From the NCBI RefSeq assembly GCF_024436435.1, contig NZ_JAFMZP010000002.1:372001-436000 (forward strand): a DNA stretch of 64,000 bases. The letters run 5' to 3'. This document shows positions 35,809 through 46,329 of the stretch, one piece after another. Position numbers and translations under genes: made by a program. The notes beneath the pieces were generated by a model, which was given only the letters and a program-made list of their open reading frames with translations, was not told the origin of the DNA and did not search any database. The stretch's first letter is position 1. Every line of letters starts with the position of its first letter. Source of the stretch: Desertivirga xinjiangensis. Lineage in GTDB: Bacteria; Bacteroidota; Bacteroidia; Sphingobacteriales; Sphingobacteriaceae.

Positions 35809-36686
35809 TCACGAATTGGGGTGCTGCAAAAATTTTAAAACCAGTTCTAGCAGCCTACCAGGTTGTTCCTCCGGAATATAATGACCGCACTCTGTAATAC
35901 TGGCCGACTGAACATGATTTAAAGCGACTTTCTGCATAGCTGTACCCATATTTAAACCCTGCCCATCTTCAGCACCTATTGCCAGAATGGGAAGAGCAAG
36001 CTTCTTTTGGTAAGCTTTATTTTCAGCTGCACTCCTTGTAAATGCCCGATAATAATCAAATCCAAACTTTAATCTACTTTCACCCGTGTAAGCGCCAATA
36101 TAAACTGCTAGATCAGCTTCATCAATGGCATCTTTAATCGTTGTTTTGTTAGTGAAATACCATCTTAAATAATCGCTTTCCTTTCCAGCAAGTAGAAATT
36201 CAGGAATATCGTCTATAGCGTGAAAATAAAATTGCCATATCTTTTTTGCATTCGCGGGTGAAAAAATCTCTTCTGGTATCAGCCCGGGAATACCTGCATC
36301 TAAAACTATTAATGATTTGAGCATATATTCAAATTCCGAGCAAAAGTGACAGCAACCCAAGCGCCTATGTCGTGAGCCAAAAGATGAAAACTCTTTATCT
36401 TCAATTGCTCACAAAATTGTCTAATAAAATTAGAAACGGATAAGGTATCAGCAGACGGCAAAGCGTTACTATTTCCAAGCCCCGGCATCTCTATCGCAAT
36501 GACATGATAATGTTTCTGCAATTCAGGCCACACCTTACGCCAGATATAAGATGTTTGAGGCCAGCCATGCAGCAAGATAATAGTTGACCCGCTGCCGCCT
36601 TCATAATAATTTACTGCAATGCCCCCAATAACTGCTTCCTTTGCATCTGGCATTTCAATAGATAAATTCATGTTGTTCATTGTCAA
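35809..36686 (-). pseudogene. Alpha/beta hydrolase (epoxide hydrolase-like), frameshifted
   Basis: The N-terminal part (36309-36686) has HGWPQTSYIWRKVW and the nucleophile elbow LAHDIGAW, whose Asp suggests an epoxide hydrolase or haloalkane dehalogenase. The C-terminal part, in another frame to 35809, continues EFEYMLKSLIVLDAGIPG… to the catalytic-His region ECGHYIPEEQPGRL. They join at about 36330 if one G is restored (cggaa for cgggaa). It is a single-base deletion or a sequencing error; otherwise the gene is complete. Confidence 0.75.
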
Positions 36687-36703
36687 TTACTAGCAAAGTA
36701 ATT
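36685..36703. promoter_or_regulatory. 7-bp inverted repeat between hydrolase and AraC genes
   Basis: AATTACT-AGCAA-AGTAATT lies over the start of the hydrolase gene and 56 bp before the AraC start. It may be an operator; no regulator can be assigned. Confidence 0.3.
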
Positions 36704-36758
36704 AAACTACCCGTTCAAAAAGTTGGAAAAATCCGGTATAAACTTGTAGATTTATCAT

Positions 36759-37610
36759 ATGAGCACTATGCGGCAATTTGACCCCTTAGTAGTAAATGAT
36801 TACGTTACCGACATTTACCAATTTGCACCCCATAGACACACGTATTACGAACTTATTTACATATTTAAAGGAAATGGGACTCATCTACTAAATAATAATC
36901 AGTTTCATTACCAGGCTGGTGACCTGTTTTTGATGGCCCCCGACGACCACCATCATTTTGAAGTGAAACAAGCAACACGCTTCATCGTCATAAAGTTTAC
37001 CGAACACTACTTTAGTACATCACACCTGAGAAATACTGAAAAAGATCTGGTTCCGCAGGTACTTATGCAAGCACGGTCTTTGAAGGAGAATAAAGTGTCA
37101 TTCAGCCAGACTGCAGCTTTATCATTAAGAAACACGGTGCAAAACATTACCCGTTATAAGGATGATGTTGATTTAGCGCATTCTAATTACATATATTTTC
37201 AGTGATTATCCATCTTCGGGCTCATTCAAGAAGTGCTTGCTCACCCCGTTAAGCAATCGCCCAATTGGAAACCTGGCAAGCAAGAGATACTTGACTATAT
37301 CCATCAAAATATATATGACCCGCAAAAATGCCAAATCGGCAATATTGCCAGGAAGTTCAACACAGCGGCAAGCTATTTCAGTGATTATTTTAAAAGAAAT
37401 TTTGATATCAGCTACCGTGCTTATTTGGATCAGTACTGGATTGGATTAATTGAAAGTAGGATTAAAAGCGGCCGTTTAAATATGAAGCAGATTGCTGCAG
37501 AATTTGGGTTCAGCGATGAAAGTCATTTCTCCAACTATTTCAAGAAGCACCGTAAGGTAAGACCGACAGCCTTTAAAGCTAATATTTCTAATTTGCCTAA
37601 TCCTTTCTAG
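36759..37610 (+). pseudogene. AraC-family regulator interrupted by an in-frame TGA (A6)
   Basis: The sensor half (36759-37202: FAPHRHTYYELIYIFKGNG, FHYQAGDLFLMAPDDHHHFEV) and the HTH half (IARKFNTAASYFSDYFKRNF, MKQIAAEFGFSDESHFSNYFKKH) are in the same frame. They are separated only by TGA at 37203-37205, between YIYFQ and LSIFGLIQEVL. No base is missing. A TGG-to-TGA change would explain it. A separate C-terminal protein could start in the region near 37230. It lies divergent from the frameshifted hydrolase gene. Confidence 0.8.
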
Positions 37611-37669
37611 TCTTTTTGCCCTTAGAAACAAAATACCCTCACTAATTAAGTCTCTCATGAATGTAACTG

Positions 37670-38008
37670 TTAGTTCTGCTTTAGTTTTTCAATAATTGCA
37701 CTATATTTCTCATAAAAAGCAACAGCGCCGTCCTTGATTGGCGTTCCTGTTTTTATATTTTGAATTAAAGCTTTTTTATCAATGAAAAAATTAGCGGGGA
37801 AAAAATTGATGCCCAGCTGTTTGAAATAATGGTGGCCTCCGCTAACTAACTCATAATTGAAAGGCTGCTTTTTTAGAAAGTTTGTTACCTTATCATTGCT
37901 TTCCGGCGCCATAGCTAACAGCACCACCTCCTTATCTTCCTTATACTTTTGAGCAATTTGGTTCAAGCAGGGATTTCGGCGATACATGGCCCACTTGATA
38001 TTGACCAA
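37670..38008 (-). pseudogene. TlpA-type thioredoxin fragment, 5'-truncated
   Basis: 112 codons without an ATG, cut by a stop at 38012. VNIKWAMYRRNPCLNQIAQKY sits where TlpA proteins have a W-C-x-x-C active site, but only one Cys remains. VVLLAMAPESNDKVTNFLKKQ, LGINFFPANFFIDKKALI (cis-Pro region) and GTPI follow the TlpA fold. The N-terminal half is missing. Inactive remnant. Confidence 0.6.
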
Positions 38009-38342
38009 AATTTATATGAATTATTTTACGTTTTAATTGAGAAAGAGTAACAGCCCTGTCATATATGTCTGTTAGAGAAAATTCTGGTACTGATTTATGT
38101 AGATAAGTTGTTAGGAACCTGCTCGTCGGGTTAACTGCTCCCGACCTAAAATTTTATATGGTAATTACAGAGTCGCCACTCACTATTTTTCTTAACTTCT
38201 CTACTAGAGTGGTTTTTCTGCAACTGATTTCAAGCTATCATACAGGGTGGCCGTTAGCGATTTTGTTAAATCGAATAACGACACGAATTGTCAAATTAAT
38301 GTTAGTGCCGAGGGCTTTTATTCATTGGCTTTCTGGCGCTCT
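38009..38342. other. Non-coding gap, nothing recognised
   Basis: 334 bases between the TlpA fragment and an AraC gene. The longest open stretch (38158-38346, plus strand) has no family resemblance and is probably chance. No promoter consensus or strong hairpin was found. Confidence 0.4.
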
Positions 38343-39257
38343 TTAATTAAATGAATGTCTGAACTCTGAAGGCGAAATATTTGTCTTTGTCTTGAAAAGT
38401 TTGCTAAACGATTGTGAATGTTCAAAGCCCAATTCATAAGCAATCTGCGAAACTGAAAGATTTGTAGTTGATAATTTTTCTTTAGCTTTTTCGATGATTG
38501 CATTCTGAATGTATTGTTGTGTGTTTAGCCCTGTCAATGAACTTAACATGTCACTTAAATAGCGTGGTGACAGCTTCAATTCTCTACTGATATATTTAAC
38601 TGATGGTAAGCCGATTTGTAAACTTTTGTCTTCCTCGAAATACTTGTTTAACAGGTTATCCAAAGAAGTTACGATATCGTGATTGATTGCTTTTCGCGTA
38701 ATAAACTGCCTGTTGTAAAAACGATTGCTGTAATTCAATAGCAATTCTATTTGTGACACCAGAACATGCTGACTAAATTGGTCTATATTATTGTCTAATT
38801 CGTGAGCTATTGTGGCAAATAAATTGGCAATGATTTTTTTCTCCTTTGCTGATAAAAACAAGGCCTCTGAAACATCGTACGAGAAAAAGCCATATTGATT
38901 TATTTTTTTTCCTAACGGATGATTTCGTATAAAGTCGGGATGAAAATATAGAGCGATACCTTCATAGCTTTCTATGTCTTCCGGCGGATGAACGATTTGT
39001 TTTGGCTTCAAAAATGCTAATCCGCCTTCTTCAAAATCATAATATCCTTGTCCGTATTTTATTTGTCCTTTGAAGCTAGTCTTGAAGGAAATTTTATAAA
39101 AATCAAGACTTACTTTTTGCCCTCTTGGAAAGCTGTCAATCGAAACCTTATTGTAATCAACCAAAGCAACCAATGGGTGCAATGGGGCAGGAAGTCCAAG
39201 GATACGCAGCAATTTCGATATACTTTGTATCTGATGGATGTTAGATTGTTGCTTCAC
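38343..39257 (-). CDS. AraC-family transcriptional regulator (A7)
   Basis: A 304-residue protein. Sensor part: VSLDFYKISFKTSFKGQIKYG…FLKPKQIVHPPED. HTHs: ISRELKLSPRYLSDMLSSLTG and VSQIAYELGFEHSQSFSKLFKTKTN; ends SFN. Clearly paralogous to 47958 and to the damaged 34744 copy. It starts 16 nt after the SDR at 39274, in an apparent operon with that SDR and the aldo/keto reductase. Confidence 0.9.
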   Translation of the reverse strand: MKQQSNIHQIQSISKLLRILGLPAPLHPLVALVDYNKVSIDSFPRGQKVSLDFYKISFKTSFKGQIKYGQGYYDFEEGGLAFLKPKQIVHPPEDIESYEGIALYFHPDFIRNHPLGKKINQYGFFSYDVSEALFLSAKEKKIIANLFATIAHELDNNIDQFSQHVLVSQIELLLNYSNRFYNRQFITRKAINHDIVTSLDNLLNKYFEEDKSLQIGLPSVKYISRELKLSPRYLSDMLSSLTGLNTQQYIQNAIIEKAKEKLSTTNLSVSQIAYELGFEHSQSFSKLFKTKTNISPSEFRHSFN

Positions 39258-39273
39258 TTTGTTTTAATTTTAA

Positions 39274-40011
39274 TCAGTTTTGCTTTGCAGGACGAATTAC
39301 AATATCACCAATTTCAACGTCTTCCGGCTGACTTACTGCATAAATTACAGCATTGGCGACCGGTATGGGATCGATGGCAATCTGTTCCATTCCTTTTTGA
39401 ATGGCTGTTTTCATCTCTTCATTTTTTATGTTGTTTGCAAAATCTGTTTTCACAATTCCCGGTGAAATTCCTGTTATTCGAATATTTCCGTCTGACTCTT
39501 GACGAAATGCTTCCGCAATAGTGCGAATGGCATTTTTAGTTCCTGCATAAATGCCTTGCATAGGCACAATCTTTATTCCTGAAGTTGAAATGATATTGAC
39601 GATATGTCCGGATTGTTGGCGTTTAAAAACAGGAATTGCAGCCGCCATCCCATACAAAACACCTTTAAGGTTAATGTCGATCATTTCTTCCCAACCGTCT
39701 ATATCCAATTCATCAATCCGGCTTAATTGACTTACACCTGCGTTGTTTACGATGACATCTAATTTTCCGTACCGCTGAACTGCTGTATTTACCAGATTAA
39801 CTAGATCAGCTTTATTCTTAACATCAATTTGCGCAAAGGTGGCTTCACCACCTTTGCTTTTAATTTCTTCAACAAGTTGTTGTAAATGTTTTGTTCGTCT
39901 TGCACCCAAAACAACCTTTGCACCGTTTTTTGCCAGTTCCATGGCGATGGCTCTACCTATTCCACTGCTTGCACCTGTGATAGCAACTACTTTTTCTTCA
40001 ATATTCTGCAT
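39274..40011 (-). CDS. Short-chain dehydrogenase/reductase (SDR)
   Basis: A 245-residue classical SDR: TGASSGIG, GARR (NADP-type), NNAGVSQ, IISTSG and YAGTK are intact; ends DIVIRPAKQN, as in the YdfG/serine-dehydrogenase-like group. It lies 12 nt after the aldo/keto reductase and 16 nt before AraC A7. Cytosolic carbonyl reductase; substrate unknown. Confidence 0.9.
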   Translation of the reverse strand: MQNIEEKVVAITGASSGIGRAIAMELAKNGAKVVLGARRTKHLQQLVEEIKSKGGEATFAQIDVKNKADLVNLVNTAVQRYGKLDVIVNNAGVSQLSRIDELDIDGWEEMIDINLKGVLYGMAAAIPVFKRQQSGHIVNIISTSGIKIVPMQGIYAGTKNAIRTIAEAFRQESDGNIRITGISPGIVKTDFANNIKNEEMKTAIQKGMEQIAIDPIPVANAVIYAVSQPEDVEIGDIVIRPAKQN

Positions 40012-40023
40012 TGCTGTTAGTTT

Positions 40024-41013
<990 letters not shown>

Positions 41014-41116
41014 TTATTGTTGAAACTAAATAAATCTCAAGTACAAAATTCCCCATTGCAGTTCCATAAAAAGTAGCTGGATTGGTAATTGTTGTAGTCC
41101 AATTTTCAAATGTTTT

Positions 41117-41920
41117 TTACACTCTATAAATGAGTCCGCTACCTTGATCTAACGATCTGATAGTTACCATATCATTGGCCGACAACTCAAAGTCAAATAC
41201 ATTGAAATTTTCAAAGATCCTTTTCACATTTGCTGATTTCGGAATAACCACAACTTCCTTTTGGATTAACCATCGTAGAACTACTTGCGCGATACTCTTG
41301 TTATATTTGAATGAGAGCGCTACTAAGGGTTCTTGGTTAAAAAGATTATTTCTACCTTGAGCTAAGGGAGCCCAAGCCTCCATCTGGATTCCTAGAGATT
41401 TTAAAGCATTCTGCATTTCTGTTCTTTGGGAAAATGGATGGGTTTCCACTTGATTGACTGCCGGAACCACGTTATGCTGCTTAACTAGATCTAAAATCTG
41501 ATTCATATTAAAATTACTAACACCGATCGCCCTCACTTTACCCTCCTTGTATAATTCTTCCATTGCTTTCCATGAGGAATTTACATCGCCCTGCGGAAGA
41601 TGAATCAAGTATAGATCGATATAGTCAAGACCTAACTTTTTTAGCGATGCCTCGAAAGCACGCTTTGTTTTGTCATACCCCAGATTCGCGGGTAAAAACT
41701 TCGTGGTTACAAAGATTTCTTCCCGTTTCACGTTACTTTTTTTAATCGCTCTGCCCACCGAATCCTCATTGTTGTAGACAGCTGCTGTGTCTATAAGTCT
41801 GTAACCGATATTTAAAGCATTTAACACACACTGTTCACACTCAAACTCGTCCCGAAGCAAGTATGTACCAAAACCCAATAGCGGCATCTTTACTCTATTA
41901 TTTAATATTACTTTTTCCAT
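41117..41920 (-). CDS. Aldo/keto reductase (AKR5-like, 2,5-diketo-D-gluconate reductase type)
   Basis: A 267-residue AKR: GFGTYLL, LIDTAAVYNNE (Asp, Tyr), VTTKFLP (Lys), YLIHLPQG (His), GVSNFN and IPKSANVKRI for NADPH. Complete. The promoter region contains ACTTGA-AGG-TCAAGT (41930-41944), a 6-bp inverted repeat just upstream of the start. Its substrate is unknown; methylglyoxal-like aldehydes are plausible. Confidence 0.92.
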   Translation of the reverse strand: MEKVILNNRVKMPLLGFGTYLLRDEFECEQCVLNALNIGYRLIDTAAVYNNEDSVGRAIKKSNVKREEIFVTTKFLPANLGYDKTKRAFEASLKKLGLDYIDLYLIHLPQGDVNSSWKAMEELYKEGKVRAIGVSNFNMNQILDLVKQHNVVPAVNQVETHPFSQRTEMQNALKSLGIQMEAWAPLAQGRNNLFNQEPLVALSFKYNKSIAQVVLRWLIQKEVVVIPKSANVKRIFENFNVFDFELSANDMVTIRSLDQGSGLIYRV

Positions 41921-42051
41921 TTTGCACTGACTTGAAGGTCAAGTTCAAAATTCTTGATATTAATCACCTAAAATGTATCCGAAATGGTATTTGCTGTAGT
42001 TAAATTGTATTGTAGAGCTTTACTACTTATATATTGTGACAACTACAATTT

Positions 42052-42246
42052 TTAGAAAGGAGACGTTTTCTAGGAATACCAGGAATAAAACAAACTTTTA
42101 CTGCTAAAGAAAAGGAAAGCGCAATAGATGAGTTTGTTTTCGTTAAATCTGAGAAAAAGCTTGTTAAAATAATGTTCTCTGAGATAAGTTTTATTGAGTC
42201 GTTTGGAGGCTATATTTACATACATTCCGGGGCAAGACAGGTATGA
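42052..42246 (+). pseudogene. LytTR response-regulator fragment
   Basis: An open stretch of about 65 codons without start reads DEFVFVKSEKKLVKIMFSEI then SFIESFGGYIYIHSG and ends at TGA 42244-42246. This is the first half of a LytTR domain (usual form 'fifVK.dgklvkI…dIlyIEalgdYv.I'). The receiver domain and the rest of LytTR are missing. Remnant of a two-component regulator. Confidence 0.55.
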
Positions 42247-42332
42247 GGTAAAGGAACCGCTTTTTGAATTCGATAGTAGGAAATTCTGTCAATTTAGGAA
42301 ACTAAAATATAAACAGCCTCTTCAAATACTTT

Positions 42333-42365
42333 CCATCCAGCCTTTTCTATGAAAAGGCTGGATGG
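42333..42365 (-). terminator. Strong hairpin downstream of PfpI-like gene
   Basis: A perfect 15-bp stem: CCATCCAGCCTTTTC (42333-42347), loop TAT, GAAAAGGCTGGATGG (42351-42365). It lies 34 bp past the stop of the PfpI-like gene on the minus strand. No long T-run follows; a terminator or 3'-end stabiliser. Confidence 0.6.
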
Positions 42366-42398
42366 GAGATTTGGTCTTTAAATAGTTACTTGGAATTC

Positions 42399-43166
42399 CT
42401 ATTTAGCTTCCAGAAGTGCTATCATGTTTTTACCAACCAGTTTTGCTGATGCCGGATTCTGACCAGTAACCAGGTTACCGTCTACAATACTGTTTGATGC
42501 CCATGGAGCTGCCGCGTGAAATATAGCTCCCTGTGCCATTAATGCTGTTTGAAGATCAAAAGGCACATCGGCAATGGCGTAGTTTGCTTCTTCTTCAGTT
42601 GTAAATGAGGCAATGTTTTTACCTTTAACAAGGTAGGTACCATCACTTAACTTTACGTTCAGTAAGGATACAGGGCCGTGACAAACAGCTCCAACCACAG
42701 CATTGCGCTCGTAAGTTTCTTTGATAACTTGTTTTAAACGTGCATTTTCAGGCATATCTACCATTGGTGCCAAACCCCCAGGTACAAAAATGGCATCGTA
42801 TTTACGAACATCCACATCCGCTAGTTTTCGGTTATTCTGCATCTTTTTCCAGCCTCCATTATTTAGGAACTCTGCGTTTGAGGCTTCATCTTTTGCCTCC
42901 AGATTATCCAGATGAGGAACTTCTCCGGTAAGACTTGCAAAATCAATTTGGTAGCCAGCATGATCAAACTCCACATAAGGATGTGCAACCTCATCCAAAA
43001 ACACACCCGTTTTTCTATGGTTTGGTCCGATAACTGAAGCATTTGAAACGATTATTAAAATCTTTTTTGATGAAGTTTTTTTGGGAGCAGCTGTATGCTG
43101 TGCATCAGCGCTAGGTTGGAACATTAAGGCTAAGATCAAGATAGATAGTGATTTTAAAGTTTTCAT
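42399..43166 (-). CDS. DJ-1/PfpI-family protein, exported
   Basis: A 255-residue protein with a signal peptide (LILALMFQPSADAQ). The class-I glutamine-amidotransferase-like fold carries the nucleophile elbow VGAVCHGPVSLL (Cys162), Glu-containing GVFLDEVAHPY and FVPGGLAPMVDM. Relatives include Hsp31-type glyoxalase III/deglycase enzymes that remove methylglyoxal; an exported form would act in the periplasm. It lies 75 nt after the monooxygenase-like gene on the same strand. Confidence 0.88.
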   Translation of the reverse strand: MKTLKSLSILILALMFQPSADAQHTAAPKKTSSKKILIIVSNASVIGPNHRKTGVFLDEVAHPYVEFDHAGYQIDFASLTGEVPHLDNLEAKDEASNAEFLNNGGWKKMQNNRKLADVDVRKYDAIFVPGGLAPMVDMPENARLKQVIKETYERNAVVGAVCHGPVSLLNVKLSDGTYLVKGKNIASFTTEEEANYAIADVPFDLQTALMAQGAIFHAAAPWASNSIVDGNLVTGQNPASAKLVGKNMIALLEAK

Positions 43167-43241
43167 GATTTCTAATTTTTGTTTGTTTATTCGAATGATT
43201 GATTGATTTTATTTGTTGATCTCTTTAGCAAGACCTGTAGA

Positions 43242-43532
43242 TTAGTATAGCTTCTTAAGGACGGATACTTCGCGGACTTCCAGGTGTGGAATGATTTGAA
43301 GGGCGACTGTTTCCTGATAATGTGAAGCAGCCTTGTGCTCCTCGGCAGCATCAGCGTTAACATAGCGTTCGTGCAGGAACAGTACGTTAGGGTCTTCGGC
43401 TGATTGGTAAATATTGTAGGAAAGGTTTCCCTTTTCATTTCTTGTTTGTTCTACCAAAGTAGGCAGCAGGTTCAGTATTCTTTCAGTTTCAGTTTCTTTG
43501 ATTTTCCATTTTACAATTACTTCTTTTTCCAT
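43242..43532 (-). CDS. Antibiotic biosynthesis monooxygenase-like (quinol monooxygenase) protein
   Basis: A 96-residue ferredoxin-like protein: VKWKIKETETERILNLLPTL, GNLSYNIYQSAEDPNVLFLHERYVN, HYQETVA and IIPHLEV. This is the ABM/YgiN-like fold of cofactor-free quinol oxidases. It likely handles quinols or acts in redox homeostasis. Its promoter region carries two perfect CRP-like palindromes. Confidence 0.88.
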   Translation of the reverse strand: MEKEVIVKWKIKETETERILNLLPTLVEQTRNEKGNLSYNIYQSAEDPNVLFLHERYVNADAAEEHKAASHYQETVALQIIPHLEVREVSVLKKLY

Positions 43533-43625
43533 TTTTTTCTATTTAATTTTTTAAGCTCTTATTTTCTGGAGATCCATATCTCTCCGTTGACATTACAAAA
43601 CTGGGCTAAATGGAGAAGAAATGAC

Positions 43626-43641
43626 TGTGACCTATATCACA
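43626..43641. promoter_or_regulatory. CRP/FNR-like operator 1
   Basis: TGTGA-CCTATA-TCACA, a perfect 5+5 palindrome with 6-bp spacer identical to the CRP consensus half-sites, 94 bp upstream of the monooxygenase start and 185 bp upstream of the SDR pseudogene start. Confidence 0.65.
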
Positions 43642-43662
43642 TTCAAATTGCAGGCTGGATTA

Positions 43663-43678
43663 TGTGAGGTAAGTCACA
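43663..43678. promoter_or_regulatory. CRP/FNR-like operator 2
   Basis: TGTGA-GGTAAG-TCACA, a second perfect site, centre-to-centre 37 bp from the first. The Crp/Fnr protein encoded at 46330 is the nearest candidate to bind both. Confidence 0.65.
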
Positions 43679-43825
43679 ATTGGGAAGAAATGGTGAAGAC
43701 GACATCCAAAAATAGCTAGTACTCTCTTTCACATGGATTCATCCGTAAAATGTACCATTAATACCGTAGGATGTGTTTCATCTACTCCTCATACTGCAAC
43801 TAAGTTTGTAATTAAATAATCAGAC

Positions 43826-44562
43826 ATGAAAACAGTATTAATAACAGGAGCAAACAAGAGCATTGGATTTGAAACAGCTAAACAATTATTACATCAGGGA
43901 TATTACGTGTACCTGGGATGCCGCGACAGGAAAAAGGACAAGCTGCTATTAACCAATTGCATGAAGTTGGCTTAAACCAGGTTGAAGCCATAGAGATTGA
44001 TGTCGATAACTCTGAATCGATAACAGCAGCACGCAAAATATTAGGTGAAAAAATCACAAAGCTTGATGTATTAATTAACAATGCTGGCATTAGCGGAGCG
44101 ATGCCACAAAAAGCGCTGGAGTCGAATGTTGATATATTCAGGCAGGTTTTTAAGACTAACTTCTTTGGCGTTATAGAAGTAACACAGGCATTTGCTGATT
44201 TATTAAGGCAGTCATCCGAGCCAAGGATTGTTAATGTTACTTCAGGACTAGGTTCTCTTGCGTTGCAAAACGATCCCTCATGGAAGCACTTTCTGGTAAA
44301 ACCCTCAGCTTATGTAGCGTCAAAAGCAGCACTTAATGCTTATACCATCGTGCTTGCTTATGATCTGCGTGATACTGCCATCAAAGTAAATGCGGTCGAT
44401 CCAGGTTACACGGCTACGGATTTTAATAACCACACTGGTCCCGGAACGGTGCAAGATGCTGCCGCTCGCGTAGTGAAAGCAGCTGTTCTAGGTCCTGATG
44501 GTCCTACCGGCCAATTCTTTAGCGATGACAATTCACCCGAAACTGGTATCAGTCCCTGGTAG
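43826..44562 (+). pseudogene. Short-chain dehydrogenase with a frameshift
   Basis: The true start ATG 43826 gives MKTVLITGANKSIGFETAK…VYLGCRDRKK, then runs off frame at an A-run near 43930. The next frame continues GQAAINQLHEVGLNQVEAIE…NNAGIS…YVASKAAL to 44562. Restoring one A joins them into a full 245-residue SDR with all motifs. It may be a real one-base deletion in a homopolymer or a sequencing error. Confidence 0.75.
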
Positions 44563-44637
44563 AAAAAGCCTTAGGCATCGTAGTAAGACACAGCATTATA
44601 TTTTAATTCCTATACAAAGAATACCAAGTTCTACAAA

Positions 44638-45161
44638 ATGAAAATAACTATAACTGGCTCATTAGGAAATGTTGGTAAGCCTCTCACAGAAAAGCTGTTA
44701 AAAAAAAGTAATACTCTTACCGTAATCAGTAGCAATCCTAAAAAGAAAGCAGATATCGAGGCTCTGGGTGCGGCGGCAGCGATCGGCTCACTTCAAGATC
44801 CGGACTTTCTTCTATCTGCTTTTGAGGGCGCTGATGCCGTTTTCCTAATGGTACCACCAAACTTCGCTGCGACTGATCCAAGAGGATACTATCGGAGCGT
44901 AGGAAGTAATTATCTGTCTTGGGTAAGGCTATCGGCAGGCCTGATCTTCAATGGGTAACATTTAGTGATGAGGAAACCTTAACCGGCTTGCAACAGGCAG
45001 GTGTTCCCCTAAGCGTAGCTGAAAAGCTTGTAGAACTAGGTTCAAGTATTCATAGTGCTGCCCTTCGTGAAGATTATGATCTGCATACCCCGGTAAAAAT
45101 GGGGAATATCAAAATGGCTGATTTTGCAAAGGAGTTTGCAGAGGTGTTTAATGATAAATAG
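44638..45161 (+). pseudogene. NmrA-like NAD(P)-binding protein with internal deletion
   Basis: The N-terminal part (44638-~44917) has the Rossmann start MKITITGSLGNVGKPLTEKL and ends GYYRSVGSNYL. The C-terminal part, in another frame from 44919, begins GKAIGRPDLQWVTFSDEETL and ends DFAKEFAEVFNDK. NmrA/SDR-a5-like proteins are about 290 residues, so about 120 central residues are missing and the frame is broken. Inactive. Confidence 0.75.
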
Positions 45162-45378
45162 ATCACTAGCAGCATTGCAGTTTAATTTAGCTGCCTGCAT
45201 GCATAATTTGTTAAACAATCATTACCTTGACGGAGAAACGCTTTTAACTAGACAGGGATTCAAAAAACAACAGACAGCCATTCGAACTCCTGTCTGATGC
45301 AACGTAACAGAGGATCTCCCCCGTTTGTTGTTGAATTGAAAAAGGTTTTAGACGTTCCTGATTAAGCAAGCATAAAAC

Positions 45379-46266
45379 ATGTTTAATAATATTGCCCAAG
45401 TACCAGCTTATCCATTTGAACCCGACGAAAGAAACACCAGTAAATACTTCAGAGTGTATAATTTTGAAGGGAATTTGCCTGATCAGTCGGACTTGCTTAT
45501 CCCTCACCGGAAGGAAAATTATCTCCTCGTCTTTGTCAAACGAGCGGGTGGAATTAGGCATTGGATAGATACGACAGCCTATATATTAAAGGATGATACG
45601 ATTTACTTTACCGGGCCCGGTCAGGTTGTCGTTAAGGAAGAATTTAAACAAGTCTGGAGCACGGGTATTGCATTTACACCTGAGTTCCTATCTGTTCAGG
45701 AAAACATAGCGATCAGCAGTTTGCCTATCATTCATAATCCAGCAAATGCACACGAGTTAATTTTAAACGAGGCAGATGTTAGAGTTGTTGAGGATTTAAT
45801 AGCTAAAATTAATGTCGAATATCAACAACCGGGCGAATGGCAACACCGGATGTTTTCTGCCTACTTAAATACACTGCTAACTTACCTTAGCCGACTTTAT
45901 ACCGAGCAGTTTAACGAAAAAAACTTTCTGACAGACAAGCTCCTGCTCAAAAATTTTCAGGGCAAGGTAAATGAGCACTTCCGCGAAGTTCGTGAAGTAG
46001 GCGATTACGCTGCTATGCTTAATATTTCTCCAGGTCATTTAAGCGAGGTGGTGAAAATGCAGAGCGGAAAGCCCGCCATCAAACATATTCATGAGCGACT
46101 GGTGCTTGAGGCCCGGAGGCTGCTTTTTCACACGAGTAATTCTTTAAAAGAAATTGGCTTCGACCTGGGCTTTTCTGATGCATCTTATTTTAACCGGTTC
46201 TTTAAGCGGGAAACAGGTGTAACACCCGCAGAGTATCGAGCTTATATTCGGGAAATGTACCATTAA
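45379..46266 (+). CDS. AraC-family transcriptional regulator (A8)
   Basis: A 295-residue protein with a cupin sensor (LLIPHRKENYLLVFVKRAGG…YFTGPGQVVV) and a double HTH (MLNISPGHLSEVVKMQSG, LKEIGFDLGFSDASYFNRFFKRETG). It follows the NmrA pseudogene and probably once regulated it or the SDR upstream. Confidence 0.9.
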   Translation: MFNNIAQVPAYPFEPDERNTSKYFRVYNFEGNLPDQSDLLIPHRKENYLLVFVKRAGGIRHWIDTTAYILKDDTIYFTGPGQVVVKEEFKQVWSTGIAFTPEFLSVQENIAISSLPIIHNPANAHELILNEADVRVVEDLIAKINVEYQQPGEWQHRMFSAYLNTLLTYLSRLYTEQFNEKNFLTDKLLLKNFQGKVNEHFREVREVGDYAAMLNISPGHLSEVVKMQSGKPAIKHIHERLVLEARRLLFHTSNSLKEIGFDLGFSDASYFNRFFKRETGVTPAEYRAYIREMYH

Positions 46267-46329
46267 GGCAGAAGTTTGACCATCAGAAGATAGGGCAGAC
46301 GAGTCAGAACTTTTGTGGAAAGCATTTAC

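Larger units (their letters stand above)
41921..42398. other. Intergenic stretch with a LytTR relic and a hairpin
   Basis: 478 bases without an intact gene. It holds the inverted repeat next to the AKR start, the LytTR-domain remnant (42052-42246) and the strong hairpin at 42333-42365, each listed separately. Nothing else is recognised. Confidence 0.5.

Noticed and set aside
38158-38346. Hydrophobic 62-codon reading frame
   Set aside because: No start context, no family, and it overlaps the end of AraC A7; likely chance.
43826-44562. Programmed frameshifting in the SDR gene at an A-run
   Set aside because: SDRs are not known to use it, and neighbouring genes show ordinary decay; deletion or sequencing error is simpler.
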